A stretch of 52,885 bases of DNA from the NCBI GenBank assembly GCA_030041495.1, contig JASHNT010000016.1, positions 1 to 52,885 on the forward strand, given 5' to 3'. Made by a program: the position numbers and the translations under genes. Below are positions 1 to 7,845 of this stretch, piece by piece; the stretch's first letter is position 1; every line of letters starts with the position of its first letter. Origin of the DNA: Bryobacteraceae bacterium (GTDB lineage: Bacteria > Acidobacteriota > Terriglobia > Bryobacterales > Bryobacteraceae). Under the pieces are notes generated by a model. The model saw only the letters and a program-made list of their open reading frames with translations, did no database searches and was not told the origin of the DNA.

Positions 1-1
1 A

Positions 2-664
2 GAGCACGGCCATCCCAGCATTCCGCAGGGACCTTATTACTGCGGCGTAGGGTACAAGTTCATGGGCAGCTTGGCGCGCAAGATCGTGGAGGAGCATTTG
101 GAGATGTGCCTGGCCGCCGGCATCAACCACGAAGGCATCAATGCCGAAGTGGCCAAGGGCCAGTGGGAATTCCAGATTTTCGGGAAGGGGTCGGCCAAGG
201 CTGCTGACGATCTGTGGACCGCCCGCTACCTGATGGCGCGGCTGTGCGAGAAATATGAGGTCGATCTGGAGCTGCACTGCAAGCCGATCAAGGGCGACTG
301 GAACGGCTCCGGCATGCACACCAACTTCTCGACCAAGTATCTGCGCGACGTGGGCGGCAAGGAGTACTTCGAAGCGCTGATGAAGGCTTTCGAAAAGAAC
401 GTGCCGGAGCACATTGCGGTGTACGGTCCGGACAATCACCTGCGCCTGACCGGCCTGCATGAGACGCAGTCCATCGACAAGTTCAACTACGGCCTCTCCG
501 ACCGCGGCGCTTCCATCCGCATGCCTGTGAACTTCATCAAGCATGGCTACAAGGGCTACTTGGAAGACCGCCGTCCGAACTCCGCGGCCGATCCGTACGG
601 GATCGTGTCGCAGATTCTGAAGACGATTAAGAGCGTGCCGCTGCCCGCCGCGACTGCCGCTTAA
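2..664 (+). CDS. glnII: Glutamine synthetase, type II (GlnII-like), 3' part
   Basis: Makes glutamine from glutamate, ammonia and ATP in the cytoplasm. The reading frame is open from base 2, so the gene starts before the window and only about 220 C-terminal residues are seen. The motif NGSGMHTNFST, the upstream GPYYCGVG and the ending NSAADPYGIVSQILKTI are those of the eukaryote-like GSII family rather than bacterial GSI. The ATP and glutamate-binding stretch YGPDNHLRLTGLHETQSIDK is intact. A strong hairpin follows 25 bases after the stop and probably ends the transcript. Family assignment is secure; regulation cannot be judged because the promoter lies outside the window. Confidence 0.95.
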   Translation, partial: EHGHPSIPQGPYYCGVGYKFMGSLARKIVEEHLEMCLAAGINHEGINAEVAKGQWEFQIFGKGSAKAADDLWTARYLMARLCEKYEVDLELHCKPIKGDWNGSGMHTNFSTKYLRDVGGKEYFEALMKAFEKNVPEHIAVYGPDNHLRLTGLHETQSIDKFNYGLSDRGASIRMPVNFIKHGYKGYLEDRRPNSAADPYGIVSQILKTIKSVPLPAATAA

Positions 665-689
665 CAGCGCACAAGCGGCTAACGCTTCA

Positions 690-745
690 CAGCCTCTTCG
701 GCTAGAATCGGAAAACGATTCCGGCTGAAGAGGCTGTTTGCATTT
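690..745 (+). terminator. Long hairpin terminator after glnII
   Basis: Arms 690-710 and 716-736 pair over 21 positions, with two G-U wobbles and one mismatch, around a GAAAA loop. A T-rich tract (TTTGCATTTG) follows. It sits between the glnII stop and the GntR start, so it should insulate the two genes. Confidence 0.75.
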
Positions 746-766
746 GCGGGTTGGATAAGAGGCCAT

Positions 767-1663
767 GTGATCCGGCTTTGGATTTCACGCGACAGCACGA
801 TTCCGGTGCGCGAGCAGTTGAGCGCGCAGTTGCGCTTCGGCATTCTCACCGGCCGGCTCACGCCGAAGGAGAAGCTGCCGAGCGTGCGCGACCTGGCTCG
901 GCGCTTGAAACTGCATTCGAACACCGTCGCCGCTACCTATCACGAGTTGGCTAGGAGTGGATGGGTGACGGCCAAGAGCGGCTCCGGCGTGTTCGTGCGC
1001 GATATCAAAGGTGCACGCGGTCTTGACGGAGTCGCGGCCTTCACACGTGCGTGCGTTGACGAGGGATTAAGCCGCGGCTTTACGGTCGAGGCTCTGCGGG
1101 CGGAGTTTGAGAAGATCGCGGCGGCGGGTGGGCGAGCGGGGGAGTCGCGAGGTTTCGTGGTGGTCCATGCCGATCCGGAGTTCGCGCGGATTCTGGCGGT
1201 GGAGATCGAGGAAGCGGCGGGCATACCTGTAGGATGGGGTACTCCGGAGAGCACAGAGTTGGAAGCGTCCATCGTGCTCACTACGGCGTCGGGTGCAGCC
1301 GCTGTCGCCCATCTTCCGGCGGAGCAACGCAGGCTGATTCCGCTCAAGACCATCGAGCAGGTCATGACCGGCGTGCGCCAGCCGCAGGCGCCGTTTCTGG
1401 TGGCAATCGTTTCGCGTTCGGAATCGATTTTGAAATGGGCGGTGCTGCTGATCACGGCTCTGGGAGGGTCGGGCAGCGACGTGCTGCCGCGGAATCCTGA
1501 AAAGCCTGGTTGGAAAGATGGCTTGCAGGCGTGCGATTTGGTTGTCGCCGACGTTCTGGCGATGAAGCAATTACCGAAACGTATCAAACCCATCGTGTTG
1601 CGGCTGGTAGCGGAGGAGTTTTCGCGGGAGCTTCGCGGGCTTGTGACGGTTGAGAAACTGTAA
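767..1663 (+). CDS. GntR-family transcriptional regulator
   Basis: DNA-binding regulator. Residues 1-80 form a GntR winged helix (IPVREQLSAQLRFGILTG, then LPSVRDLARRLKLHSNTV and a YHELARSGWV wing). The remaining 220 residues are an effector or oligomerisation domain that I cannot assign; it is neither a recognisable UTRA/FCD domain nor an aminotransferase domain. The start is GTG at 767, preceded by AAGAGG four bases upstream. At 298 residues it is longer than the YtrA-type regulators of about 120 residues with similar N-termini. It stands alone behind the glnII terminator, with the PQQ dehydrogenase 185 bases downstream. Target and ligand are unknown. Confidence 0.85.
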   Translation: MIRLWISRDSTIPVREQLSAQLRFGILTGRLTPKEKLPSVRDLARRLKLHSNTVAATYHELARSGWVTAKSGSGVFVRDIKGARGLDGVAAFTRACVDEGLSRGFTVEALRAEFEKIAAAGGRAGESRGFVVVHADPEFARILAVEIEEAAGIPVGWGTPESTELEASIVLTTASGAAAVAHLPAEQRRLIPLKTIEQVMTGVRQPQAPFLVAIVSRSESILKWAVLLITALGGSGSDVLPRNPEKPGWKDGLQACDLVVADVLAMKQLPKRIKPIVLRLVAEEFSRELRGLVTVEKL

Positions 1664-1848
1664 CAAGGCCGCGATTTCCGGACCCGACGCAGATGACGCA
1701 GACAGCGTTGGACAAGCGGGCCGGGCTCCATCGCAGATGCATGCGTGGGACCTTCGCCGGGATGAGAGGTTCGATGCCATCCATCCGAGCGTACTCCGTT
1801 CGCTTTCCATAGCTACGAGATCGTTCATTAGTTGATAGCCTATGTCTC

Positions 1849-3768
1849 ATGTGGAGACTCACTCTGGGCAGCGCTGCGTTGGCCTCGGCGCTGCTGGCAC
1901 AGACGGTTCCGGCCGGAGGTGAATGGCCGATGTACGGGCATGACCTCACGGGCACTCGCTATTCGCCGCTGAAGCAGATCAATGCGAAAAATGTCGGGAC
2001 GCTGAAATCGGCGTGGACCTATCGGCTGCGCTCGCAGGCCGACCAGAACACCAAGGGCGGCGGAGGGGTCGCGGGATTTTCGGAAGTCACGCCCATCGTG
2101 GTCAAGGGCGTGATGTATTTGCCGGCGGGCAAGCGGGTGGTTGCGCTCGAACCGGAGACGGGCAAAGAAATTTGGTCGTATGAACTGACCGGGCAGGGCA
2201 ATCCGTCGAACCGAGGCGTGGCCTATTGGCCGGGAGACAAGATCAATCCTCCGCGCATCATCTTTACTGCCGGCAAGCGGCTGATCGCGCTGAATGCGAA
2301 TACGGGCAAAGTCGATCCCGGATTCGGCAAAGAGGGCGAAGTGGACATGGTGGTGCCCTACAACTCGCCTCCGACAATTTATGAGAATTATGTTTTGGTC
2401 GGCGCGAACGTGCCGGAGCAGCCGGCGACGGGGCAGCCAGGGGACACGCGGGCGTACGATGCTCGGGACGGGAAGAGCCTGTGGGTGTTCCACTCCGTGC
2501 CGCGTCCGGGCGAACCGGGGCATGAAGTTTGGCAGGGGGACGACTGGAAAGATCGCACCGGCGTCAACAATTGGGGCTTCTACATGACCGTGGACCAGCA
2601 GCGAGGCCTGCTGTACACCACCTACGGGAGCGCGGCCAGCGACTTTTACGGCTTCGACCGTCCGGGACCGGATCTGTTCGCCAACTCCGTGGTTGCCATC
2701 GACATCAAGACCGGAAAGATGAAGTGGTATTTCCAGGCGGTGCATCACGATCTGTGGGACATGGACTTGCCGCCCGCGCCTCCACTGCTGGACGTGACGG
2801 TGAACGGGAAGAAGACGCCGATTCTCGCGCAGACGGGCAAGCTCGGCTACATGTTTTTGTTGAATCGCGAAACCGGCAAGCCGATTTTCGGCGTGACGGA
2901 GACCCCGGTGGCGCAGAGCACGGTGCCGGGCGAACACACCTCGCCCACGCAACCCATTCCTACAAAACCGCCCGAATTGGCGCGCCATCATTTCTCAATG
3001 GCCGACATGGTGACGGCGGACGACACCAACGAGGCCCACGCGAAAGCGTGTCAAGAACTCGCCCAGAAGAGCGGGACTCTGGTGAATCAGGGGCCGTATA
3101 CTCCGTGGGTGTTTCGAGGTCCGGGATTGCCGCCGTCTTCGAGCGTGATTTTTCCGGGCGCCATCGGTGGGACTGATTGGGGAGGCATTTCGGCCGATCC
3201 GTCACTCGGCTACGTGTTCGTGAACACATCGGACTACGCGAGCATCGGTTGGATCGAAAAGATGCCGGACGGCTCGCGCGTGCCCTACGATCAGCGCAGT
3301 GTGTACGGGACTCCGGTGCCGTCGAAATTTTGGGATCGCAAGACGGATGCGAACGGAGCGCTGCTGGGCGAAGAGAGCTGGCCGTGCCAGAAACCACCAT
3401 GGGGCAGATTGACGGCGGTGAACGCTGCGACGGGTGAGTTCGCGTGGCAGGTGACGCTCGGCGTGACCGATGAACTGCCGGAGGGCAAGCGCAACACGGG
3501 CCGCGTGAACGTGGGCGGTTCCATCGCGACAGCGGGAGGGCTGGTATTCATTGGCGCGACCAACGACAAGCGCTTCCGCGCTTTCGATTCCAGAACGGGG
3601 AAAGAGTTGTGGGAGACCAAGCTCGGCTATAGCGCGATCTCTACGCCCATCACCTATCAGGGCAAGAACGGCAAGCAGTACGTAGCGATCAGCGCGTCGG
3701 GCGGAGCGGGGATTACGGACCCGAATCCAGCGCGGGCGGAGTCGTTGTACGTGTTCGAGCTGCCGTAA
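1849..3768 (+). CDS. Secreted PQQ-dependent dehydrogenase (glucose/alcohol dehydrogenase type)
   Basis: Quinoprotein that oxidises a sugar or alcohol in the periplasm and passes electrons to the respiratory chain. A signal peptide covers residues 1-22 (SAALASALLAQTVPAGG). An eight-bladed propeller follows, with repeated tryptophan-docking motifs (GKEIWSYELTG, GKMKWYFQAVHHDLWDMDLP, GEFAWQVTLG, GKELWETKLG). The stretch VHHDLWDMDLPPAPPLLDV is characteristic of the membrane-GDH/PQQ family. There are no N-terminal TM helices and no CXXCH motif, so it is soluble and has no haem of its own. At 639 residues it has normal length for the soluble family. The substrate cannot be named from sequence. The upstream 185-base gap holds no gene. 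Confidence 0.9.
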   Translation: MWRLTLGSAALASALLAQTVPAGGEWPMYGHDLTGTRYSPLKQINAKNVGTLKSAWTYRLRSQADQNTKGGGGVAGFSEVTPIVVKGVMYLPAGKRVVALEPETGKEIWSYELTGQGNPSNRGVAYWPGDKINPPRIIFTAGKRLIALNANTGKVDPGFGKEGEVDMVVPYNSPPTIYENYVLVGANVPEQPATGQPGDTRAYDARDGKSLWVFHSVPRPGEPGHEVWQGDDWKDRTGVNNWGFYMTVDQQRGLLYTTYGSAASDFYGFDRPGPDLFANSVVAIDIKTGKMKWYFQAVHHDLWDMDLPPAPPLLDVTVNGKKTPILAQTGKLGYMFLLNRETGKPIFGVTETPVAQSTVPGEHTSPTQPIPTKPPELARHHFSMADMVTADDTNEAHAKACQELAQKSGTLVNQGPYTPWVFRGPGLPPSSSVIFPGAIGGTDWGGISADPSLGYVFVNTSDYASIGWIEKMPDGSRVPYDQRSVYGTPVPSKFWDRKTDANGALLGEESWPCQKPPWGRLTAVNAATGEFAWQVTLGVTDELPEGKRNTGRVNVGGSIATAGGLVFIGATNDKRFRAFDSRTGKELWETKLGYSAISTPITYQGKNGKQYVAISASGGAGITDPNPARAESLYVFELP

Positions 3769-3813
3769 AAGGCCCGCCGCCGAGGAGTATGATGGCCGGA
3801 GGAGGGATCGAGA

Positions 3814-4119
3814 ATGCTCCGGAAAATGAATCCTCTTTTGGCGCTGGCGGCCGGTTTAATTGGTGGGCTGGCGTCGCGTTATGTGACTCCTTCTGCGGTG
3901 CAAGCGCAAGCGCCGCCCGCGACAACGCAAGCCACACCGCCGGCCGAGATCAAGGCGCAGAGCTTCACGTTGGTGGACGGGAACGGCCGGACGATCGCCA
4001 CGTTCGCACCGCTGGCAAGCGGGCCCTTGAATCGGGGCGACGGCGTCGTTCTGCTAGATCGGAACGGACACGAGTTCTGGCGGGCTAGCGTGACGATGAT
4101 TCGACCAGTGGGACAGTAG
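3814..4119 (+). CDS. Small exported protein of unknown function
   Basis: 101 residues. The N-terminus (LLALAAGLIGGLASRYVTPSAVQA) is a signal peptide or anchor. The mature part carries a short beta-rich repeat: LVDGNGRTIATFAP and LLDRNGHEFWRAS are alike, suggesting two strands of a small repeat domain. I do not recognise the family. The start is supported by a GGAGGAGGGA ribosome site eight bases upstream. It lies 45 bases after the PQQ dehydrogenase on the same strand and may be cotranscribed with it. It ends nine bases before the convergent NHL-repeat gene. Confidence 0.65.
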   Translation: MLRKMNPLLALAAGLIGGLASRYVTPSAVQAQAPPATTQATPPAEIKAQSFTLVDGNGRTIATFAPLASGPLNRGDGVVLLDRNGHEFWRASVTMIRPVGQ

Positions 4120-4128
4120 CGGCTCGAT

Positions 4129-5202
4129 CTACTTCAGCGTCAGAATCCGGTGGGCTTCGCTGTCTCCCACGTACAGCACTCCTCCGGCGAACAGCACAGA
4201 ATGCGGGCGGTTCAGCTTGCATTGCAGCGGATCGGTCTCGGTGCAATCGCCCATCGCGCCGGTGCCGAGGATGGTCTTGATGAGGCCGGAGCGCAGATCG
4301 ATCTCGCGGATGGCTTGGCTTTCCGTGTCGGCGACGATGAGCGTGTTCTTCGGTCCCAGAGTCAGACCCTTGGGACCGGCCAGGCGCGCCATCGCGCCTC
4401 CGAACTTCGCGTCGAGCGCCGGGCCCCCGTCGCCGGAGTAGCCACTTTCCCCTGTCCCTGCAATGTGCCGCCACGTCTTTGTTTTCGCGTCCAGCCGCAG
4501 AATCACGTTACCTTCGCGCAGAGCGAGATAAATATCACCATTCGGCGCCATCGCCATGGTGCGCGGACCGTTTAAAGGAGTGCCCTCGAGCGGAGCTCCA
4601 TCCGGAGTGGGTCCGCCCATTCCGGTGCCCGCGTAGGTCTCGATAATGCCGGTATCGAGGTGCAGCTTGCGGATGCGGCGGTTCATCAGATCGCAGATGA
4701 GCAGGTTGCCGTCGCGGTCGCGAAGGACGCAGTGCGGCTGACGAAGCTGCGCCTTGTTGCCCGGGCCTCCGTCGCCCGAATAACCGGCCACACCGGTGCC
4801 AGCCACGGTCGAGATGATGTGCGTCTTCATGTCGACTTTGCGCACCACATTGTTGTCGCGCTCGGCGAAATACAGGTCGCCCTTCGAATCGAAGAGCAAC
4901 TCATGCGGAGCGCTGAGCGAAGCCTCGATCGCCGGCCCTCCATCGCCCTTGTAGGCTTTCTCGCCGTTGCCCGCGATGCCGGTGACCTGGTGCGTCTTCA
5001 GGTCCATGCGCCGGATGCGGTTGTTGCCGAGGTCGCACCAGTACAGGGCTCCGTCGGGGCCGATGGTCATGCCGTAGGGATTGTTGACCTGGGTCTGCGA
5101 ATCGCCGGGCTTGCCGTCGCCGATCAGCGTCGATACGGACGCTGCGCGAACAGGTATCAACGACGCCAGCGCGAACGAGCCGATTACAATGATGGTCTTC
5201 AT
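4129..5202 (-). CDS. Exported NHL-repeat beta-propeller protein
   Basis: 357 residues with a signal peptide (residues 1-20). Five or six NHL/SMP30-like blades follow, each with a pattern such as NPYGMTIGPDGALYWCDLGN, APHELLFDSKGDLYFAERDN and QPHCVLRDRDGNLLICDLMN, spaced by a VAGTG-GYSGDGGPA linker. This linker is typical of large acidobacterial extracellular propeller proteins. A binding or scaffold role is likely; catalysis cannot be claimed. It is divergent from the dioxygenase at 5220, with only 17 bases between the start codons, and the palindrome at 5203-5213 probably serves both. Confidence 0.8.
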   Translation of the reverse strand: MKTIIVIGSFALASLIPVRAASVSTLIGDGKPGDSQTQVNNPYGMTIGPDGALYWCDLGNNRIRRMDLKTHQVTGIAGNGEKAYKGDGGPAIEASLSAPHELLFDSKGDLYFAERDNNVVRKVDMKTHIISTVAGTGVAGYSGDGGPGNKAQLRQPHCVLRDRDGNLLICDLMNRRIRKLHLDTGIIETYAGTGMGGPTPDGAPLEGTPLNGPRTMAMAPNGDIYLALREGNVILRLDAKTKTWRHIAGTGESGYSGDGGPALDAKFGGAMARLAGPKGLTLGPKNTLIVADTESQAIREIDLRSGLIKTILGTGAMGDCTETDPLQCKLNRPHSVLFAGGVLYVGDSEAHRILTLK

Positions 5203-5213
5203 CAGTAATACTG
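5203..5213. promoter_or_regulatory. Palindrome between divergent start codons
   Basis: CAGTAATACTG is a perfect 5+1+5 palindrome lying directly between the start codons at 5202 (minus) and 5220 (plus). On the plus strand TAATAC (5206-5211) stands eight bases before ATG. On the minus strand TACAGT stands eight bases before its ATG. Both genes would therefore have leaderless transcripts, and a dimeric repressor here would cover both -10 boxes. No regulator gene is adjacent. Confidence 0.45.
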
Positions 5214-5219
5214 TACTTT

Positions 5220-6188
5220 ATGGCAAACGTACCTGAACCGATCACGGACCTGGCCCATTTGGGTCACGTCGAGATGCTGACTCCCGACCTGGAAGGGAGC
5301 CGCAATTTTTTCGTCAACGTATTCGGCATGACCGAGAGCGGGCGCCAAGGCGATTCCGTCTATCTGCGCGCGTATGACGATTATGAGCGGCATTCGCTGA
5401 AGCTGACGGCTTCGAAACTTCCGGGGCTGGGGCACGTAGCGTATCGGACGCGCAGTCCGCAGGCTCTGGAACGCAGAATCGCGGCGCTCAAAGGAACTGA
5501 ATTCGCCGTGGGATGGAACAATGGTGACCTGTGCCACGGACCCGCTTACGTGTGCAAGGATCCGGATGGTCACAACGTCGAGCTGTATTACGAGACGCAG
5601 TGGTATGAGGCTCCGCCGGAGTTGAAACCGTCGCTGAAGAATCAGGCGCAGAGGTTTCCGGCGCGCGGCTGCAACGTGCGCAGGCTGGATCACTGGAACG
5701 GGCTCGCGGTGGATATCGAAGCCAATCGCAAATTTTTCGAGAAGTACTTGGGTTTCCGTTTGACGGAACAGATCGTGCTCGATTCCGGCGTCGAAGCCGC
5801 GATGTGGATGACCTGCACCAACAAGAGCTACGACTTCGCTTACACCAAAGATCATACCGGCACCAAGGGCCGCTTCCACCACGTGACCTACGCTGTCAAC
5901 AGCCGCGAAGAGGTGCTGCTGGCCGCCGACATCTGTCTGGAGGCCGAAGTCAAGATCGAGACCGGCCCGCACAAACATGCCATCCAACAGACGTTCTTCC
6001 TGTACGTGTTCGAGCCGGGCGGGAACCGCGTGGAGATCGCCAACGCCGGCGCGCGGCTGATTCTGGCTCCGGATTGGAAACCGATCCGGTGGACGGAAGC
6101 CGAGCGCAAGAAGGGGCAGGCGTGGGGCTTGAAGACCATCGAGTCATTCCACACCTACGGGACACCGCCGGTGGAAGTCACGCATTGA
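5220..6188 (+). CDS. Type I extradiol ring-cleavage dioxygenase (catechol 2,3-dioxygenase-like, VOC fold)
   Basis: Two VOC modules (about residues 10-130 and 150-310), as in catechol 2,3-dioxygenases. The 2-His-1-carboxylate Fe(II) site is visible in the C-terminal module: H158 (LDHWNGLAV), H221 (RFHHVTYAV) and E272 (GNRVEIAN). Length (322) and spacing match the XylE-type family, which opens catechols meta to the hydroxyls using O2. The ring substrate is unknown. The M28 peptidase gene begins four bases after the stop, so the two are probably cotranscribed although no shared pathway is obvious. The start codon lies eight bases behind a -10-like box, consistent with leaderless translation. Confidence 0.9.
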   Translation: MANVPEPITDLAHLGHVEMLTPDLEGSRNFFVNVFGMTESGRQGDSVYLRAYDDYERHSLKLTASKLPGLGHVAYRTRSPQALERRIAALKGTEFAVGWNNGDLCHGPAYVCKDPDGHNVELYYETQWYEAPPELKPSLKNQAQRFPARGCNVRRLDHWNGLAVDIEANRKFFEKYLGFRLTEQIVLDSGVEAAMWMTCTNKSYDFAYTKDHTGTKGRFHHVTYAVNSREEVLLAADICLEAEVKIETGPHKHAIQQTFFLYVFEPGGNRVEIANAGARLILAPDWKPIRWTEAERKKGQAWGLKTIESFHTYGTPPVEVTH

Positions 6189-6192
6189 CGCG

Positions 6193-7038
6193 ATGCAATA
6201 TGCGCTGAGCGCCGTCGCTGTGGCTGTGCTTACGTACGGCACGGCGCTCGCGCAGACGCCTCCGCCCGAGGCGCAGGCCGGGCCGGCGATTCAGTTCGCG
6301 CCCGTCGCGAAGGCGGTCGTCGAGCAGCGGCTCGGCGCGTACACCGTCAAGAACGACCAGCGCGAGCCCGCGGTGCGCAAGCTGTTCGAGGAGGCCGGCT
6401 GCGGCGACGATAAGCTGAGCGAGCAGAAGGTGGGCGGCGTGAAGGCTCCCAACTTGATTTGCACCTCGCCCGGCGAGTCCGCATCCGAGATCGTGGTCGG
6501 CGCGCATTTCGATTTAGTCGAAAAGGGACAAGGCGTAGTCGACAACTGGACTGGCGCGAGCCTTTTGCCGAGCCTATATGAAGGGCTCGACATAACCCCG
6601 CGCCGCCACACGTTCCGCTTCGTCGCCTTCACCGGTGAGGAGAAAGGGCTCCTCGGGTCGAGGGCCTACGTTCGGCAAGCCGACAAGGTTCACGAACCCA
6701 TCATCGCCATGGTCAATATGGACACCCTGGGCCTGTCGGAGACGGAAGTTTGGGTCAGCCACGCGGATCCGAAACTGGTGAGCTTGTTAAAGACGGCCGC
6801 CGTGGCTATGAAGCTGCCTGTGTTCGGAATGAACGTGGACAACATCGGAAGCTCCGATTCAGAATCGTTTCGCAACGACAGGATCCCGGCCATCACAATT
6901 CACTCTTTGACGTCACAGACGCTGCCGCTTCTCCACAGCTCCATGGACCGGATCGACGCGGTTCACATCGACCTGTATTATCAGACTTACCGGCTGGTGC
7001 TCGCATATCTGGCCCTGCTCGATGTCTCTCTCAACTGA
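6193..7038 (+). CDS. Secreted M28-family zinc aminopeptidase-like protein
   Basis: 281 residues. The signal peptide ends near AYGTALAQ-type residue 21, and a compact M28 peptidase domain follows. Metal ligands and catalytic residues are in order: H105 (GAHFD), D118 (VVDNWTGAS), E149-E150 (FTGEE), D177 (NMDTLG) and H249 (LLHSSMD). The second ligand motif reads DNWTG where DNASG is usual, but the aspartate is kept. It probably trims peptides in the periplasm. It follows the dioxygenase by four bases. Its 3' end is three bases from the convergent alpha/beta hydrolase gene. Confidence 0.88.
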   Translation: MQYALSAVAVAVLTYGTALAQTPPPEAQAGPAIQFAPVAKAVVEQRLGAYTVKNDQREPAVRKLFEEAGCGDDKLSEQKVGGVKAPNLICTSPGESASEIVVGAHFDLVEKGQGVVDNWTGASLLPSLYEGLDITPRRHTFRFVAFTGEEKGLLGSRAYVRQADKVHEPIIAMVNMDTLGLSETEVWVSHADPKLVSLLKTAAVAMKLPVFGMNVDNIGSSDSESFRNDRIPAITIHSLTSQTLPLLHSSMDRIDAVHIDLYYQTYRLVLAYLALLDVSLN

Positions 7039-7041
7039 GGT

Positions 7042-7755
7042 TCACACCGGAATCTGCAGCCACTCCCGCATCGCTTGCGCCACCGCAGCCGGCTGTTCCA
7101 TCGGCGCCATGTGGCCGGAGTCGGGCACGATCACGACGCGGCTGTTGGGGATCGCGGCGGCCATCTCTTGATGGCGCGCGGGAGGGCTCCAGGAATCCTC
7201 GCGGCCGGTGAGCAGTAGAGTGGGACACTTGACGGTAGGCAGCACTGGGCGGGCGTCGGGACGGGCGAGCAGCGCCAGCATCTGCATTTCGTAAATCTCC
7301 GGAGTCTTGCGCTGCAACATGGCGATGATCGAATTGACTAAAGCTGTGTCCGCCATGCGGCCAGGTTTCATCATGGGTGGGAGCCACGCCATGGCGAAGG
7401 CTCGCATGCCTTGGGTCTCGGCAAGCTCCAAGAGGCTTCGCCTCTTTTGTTCCTCCAGCACGCCAGCATCGCCCGCAGGCTTCGCGTCCGCGCCGGTGTT
7501 GAATAGGGCTAAGCGCTTGACGCGCTGCGGAGCCATGCGCACCACTTGAAACGCCACGCGTCCACCCATGGAGTGGCCGGCCAAAGAGAACTCCGGCGGA
7601 GCCAGGCGCAAGACGCGCTCCGCCATGGCGAGGATCGAATCCAGCCGCCCCCAATCCATGCAAGTGCACTGGGCGACGTCACGCAGGGCGTCGATCTGAC
7701 CCTGCCAAACGGCCTCATCACACAGCAGGCCGGGAAGAAGTACGAGCGGTTCCAT
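7042..7755 (-). CDS. Alpha/beta-fold hydrolase
   Basis: 237 residues, cytoplasmic, no signal peptide. The nucleophile elbow is GHSMGG (S62), the oxyanion region is LPGLLCDEAVW near the N-terminus, the acid is probably D in LLTGREDSWSPP, and the catalytic histidine is in VPDSGHMAPMEQP. The triad is complete. It resembles the esterase/lactonase-like members found in many soil bacteria; the substrate is unknown. It is a single gene, convergent with the M28 peptidase and divergent from the Tat-exported propeller gene at 7846. Confidence 0.85.
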   Translation of the reverse strand: MEPLVLLPGLLCDEAVWQGQIDALRDVAQCTCMDWGRLDSILAMAERVLRLAPPEFSLAGHSMGGRVAFQVVRMAPQRVKRLALFNTGADAKPAGDAGVLEEQKRRSLLELAETQGMRAFAMAWLPPMMKPGRMADTALVNSIIAMLQRKTPEIYEMQMLALLARPDARPVLPTVKCPTLLLTGREDSWSPPARHQEMAAAIPNSRVVIVPDSGHMAPMEQPAAVAQAMREWLQIPV

Positions 7756-7804
7756 TAACTCAGGCTACCGCAGGGGCGGGACTTTCTTTTCAGCATGGAG
7801 GAGC

Positions 7805-7810
7805 TATAAT
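7805..7810 (+). promoter_or_regulatory. Consensus -10 box (TATAAT) for the gene at 7846
   Basis: TATAAT is a perfect -10 hexamer. The -35 region 17 bases upstream (CTTTCT) is weak. A ribosome site (GAGGAG) follows near 7830, nine bases before the ATG, so this gene has a normal leader. Confidence 0.5.
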
Positions 7811-7845
7811 AACCTGAGGCCGAAGGGCTTTTCGAGGAGCTACAC

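Noticed and set aside
1840-2991. Long open frame antisense to the PQQ dehydrogenase.
   Set aside because: Frame-bias shadow in GC-rich DNA; the plus frame has a signal peptide and complete family motifs.
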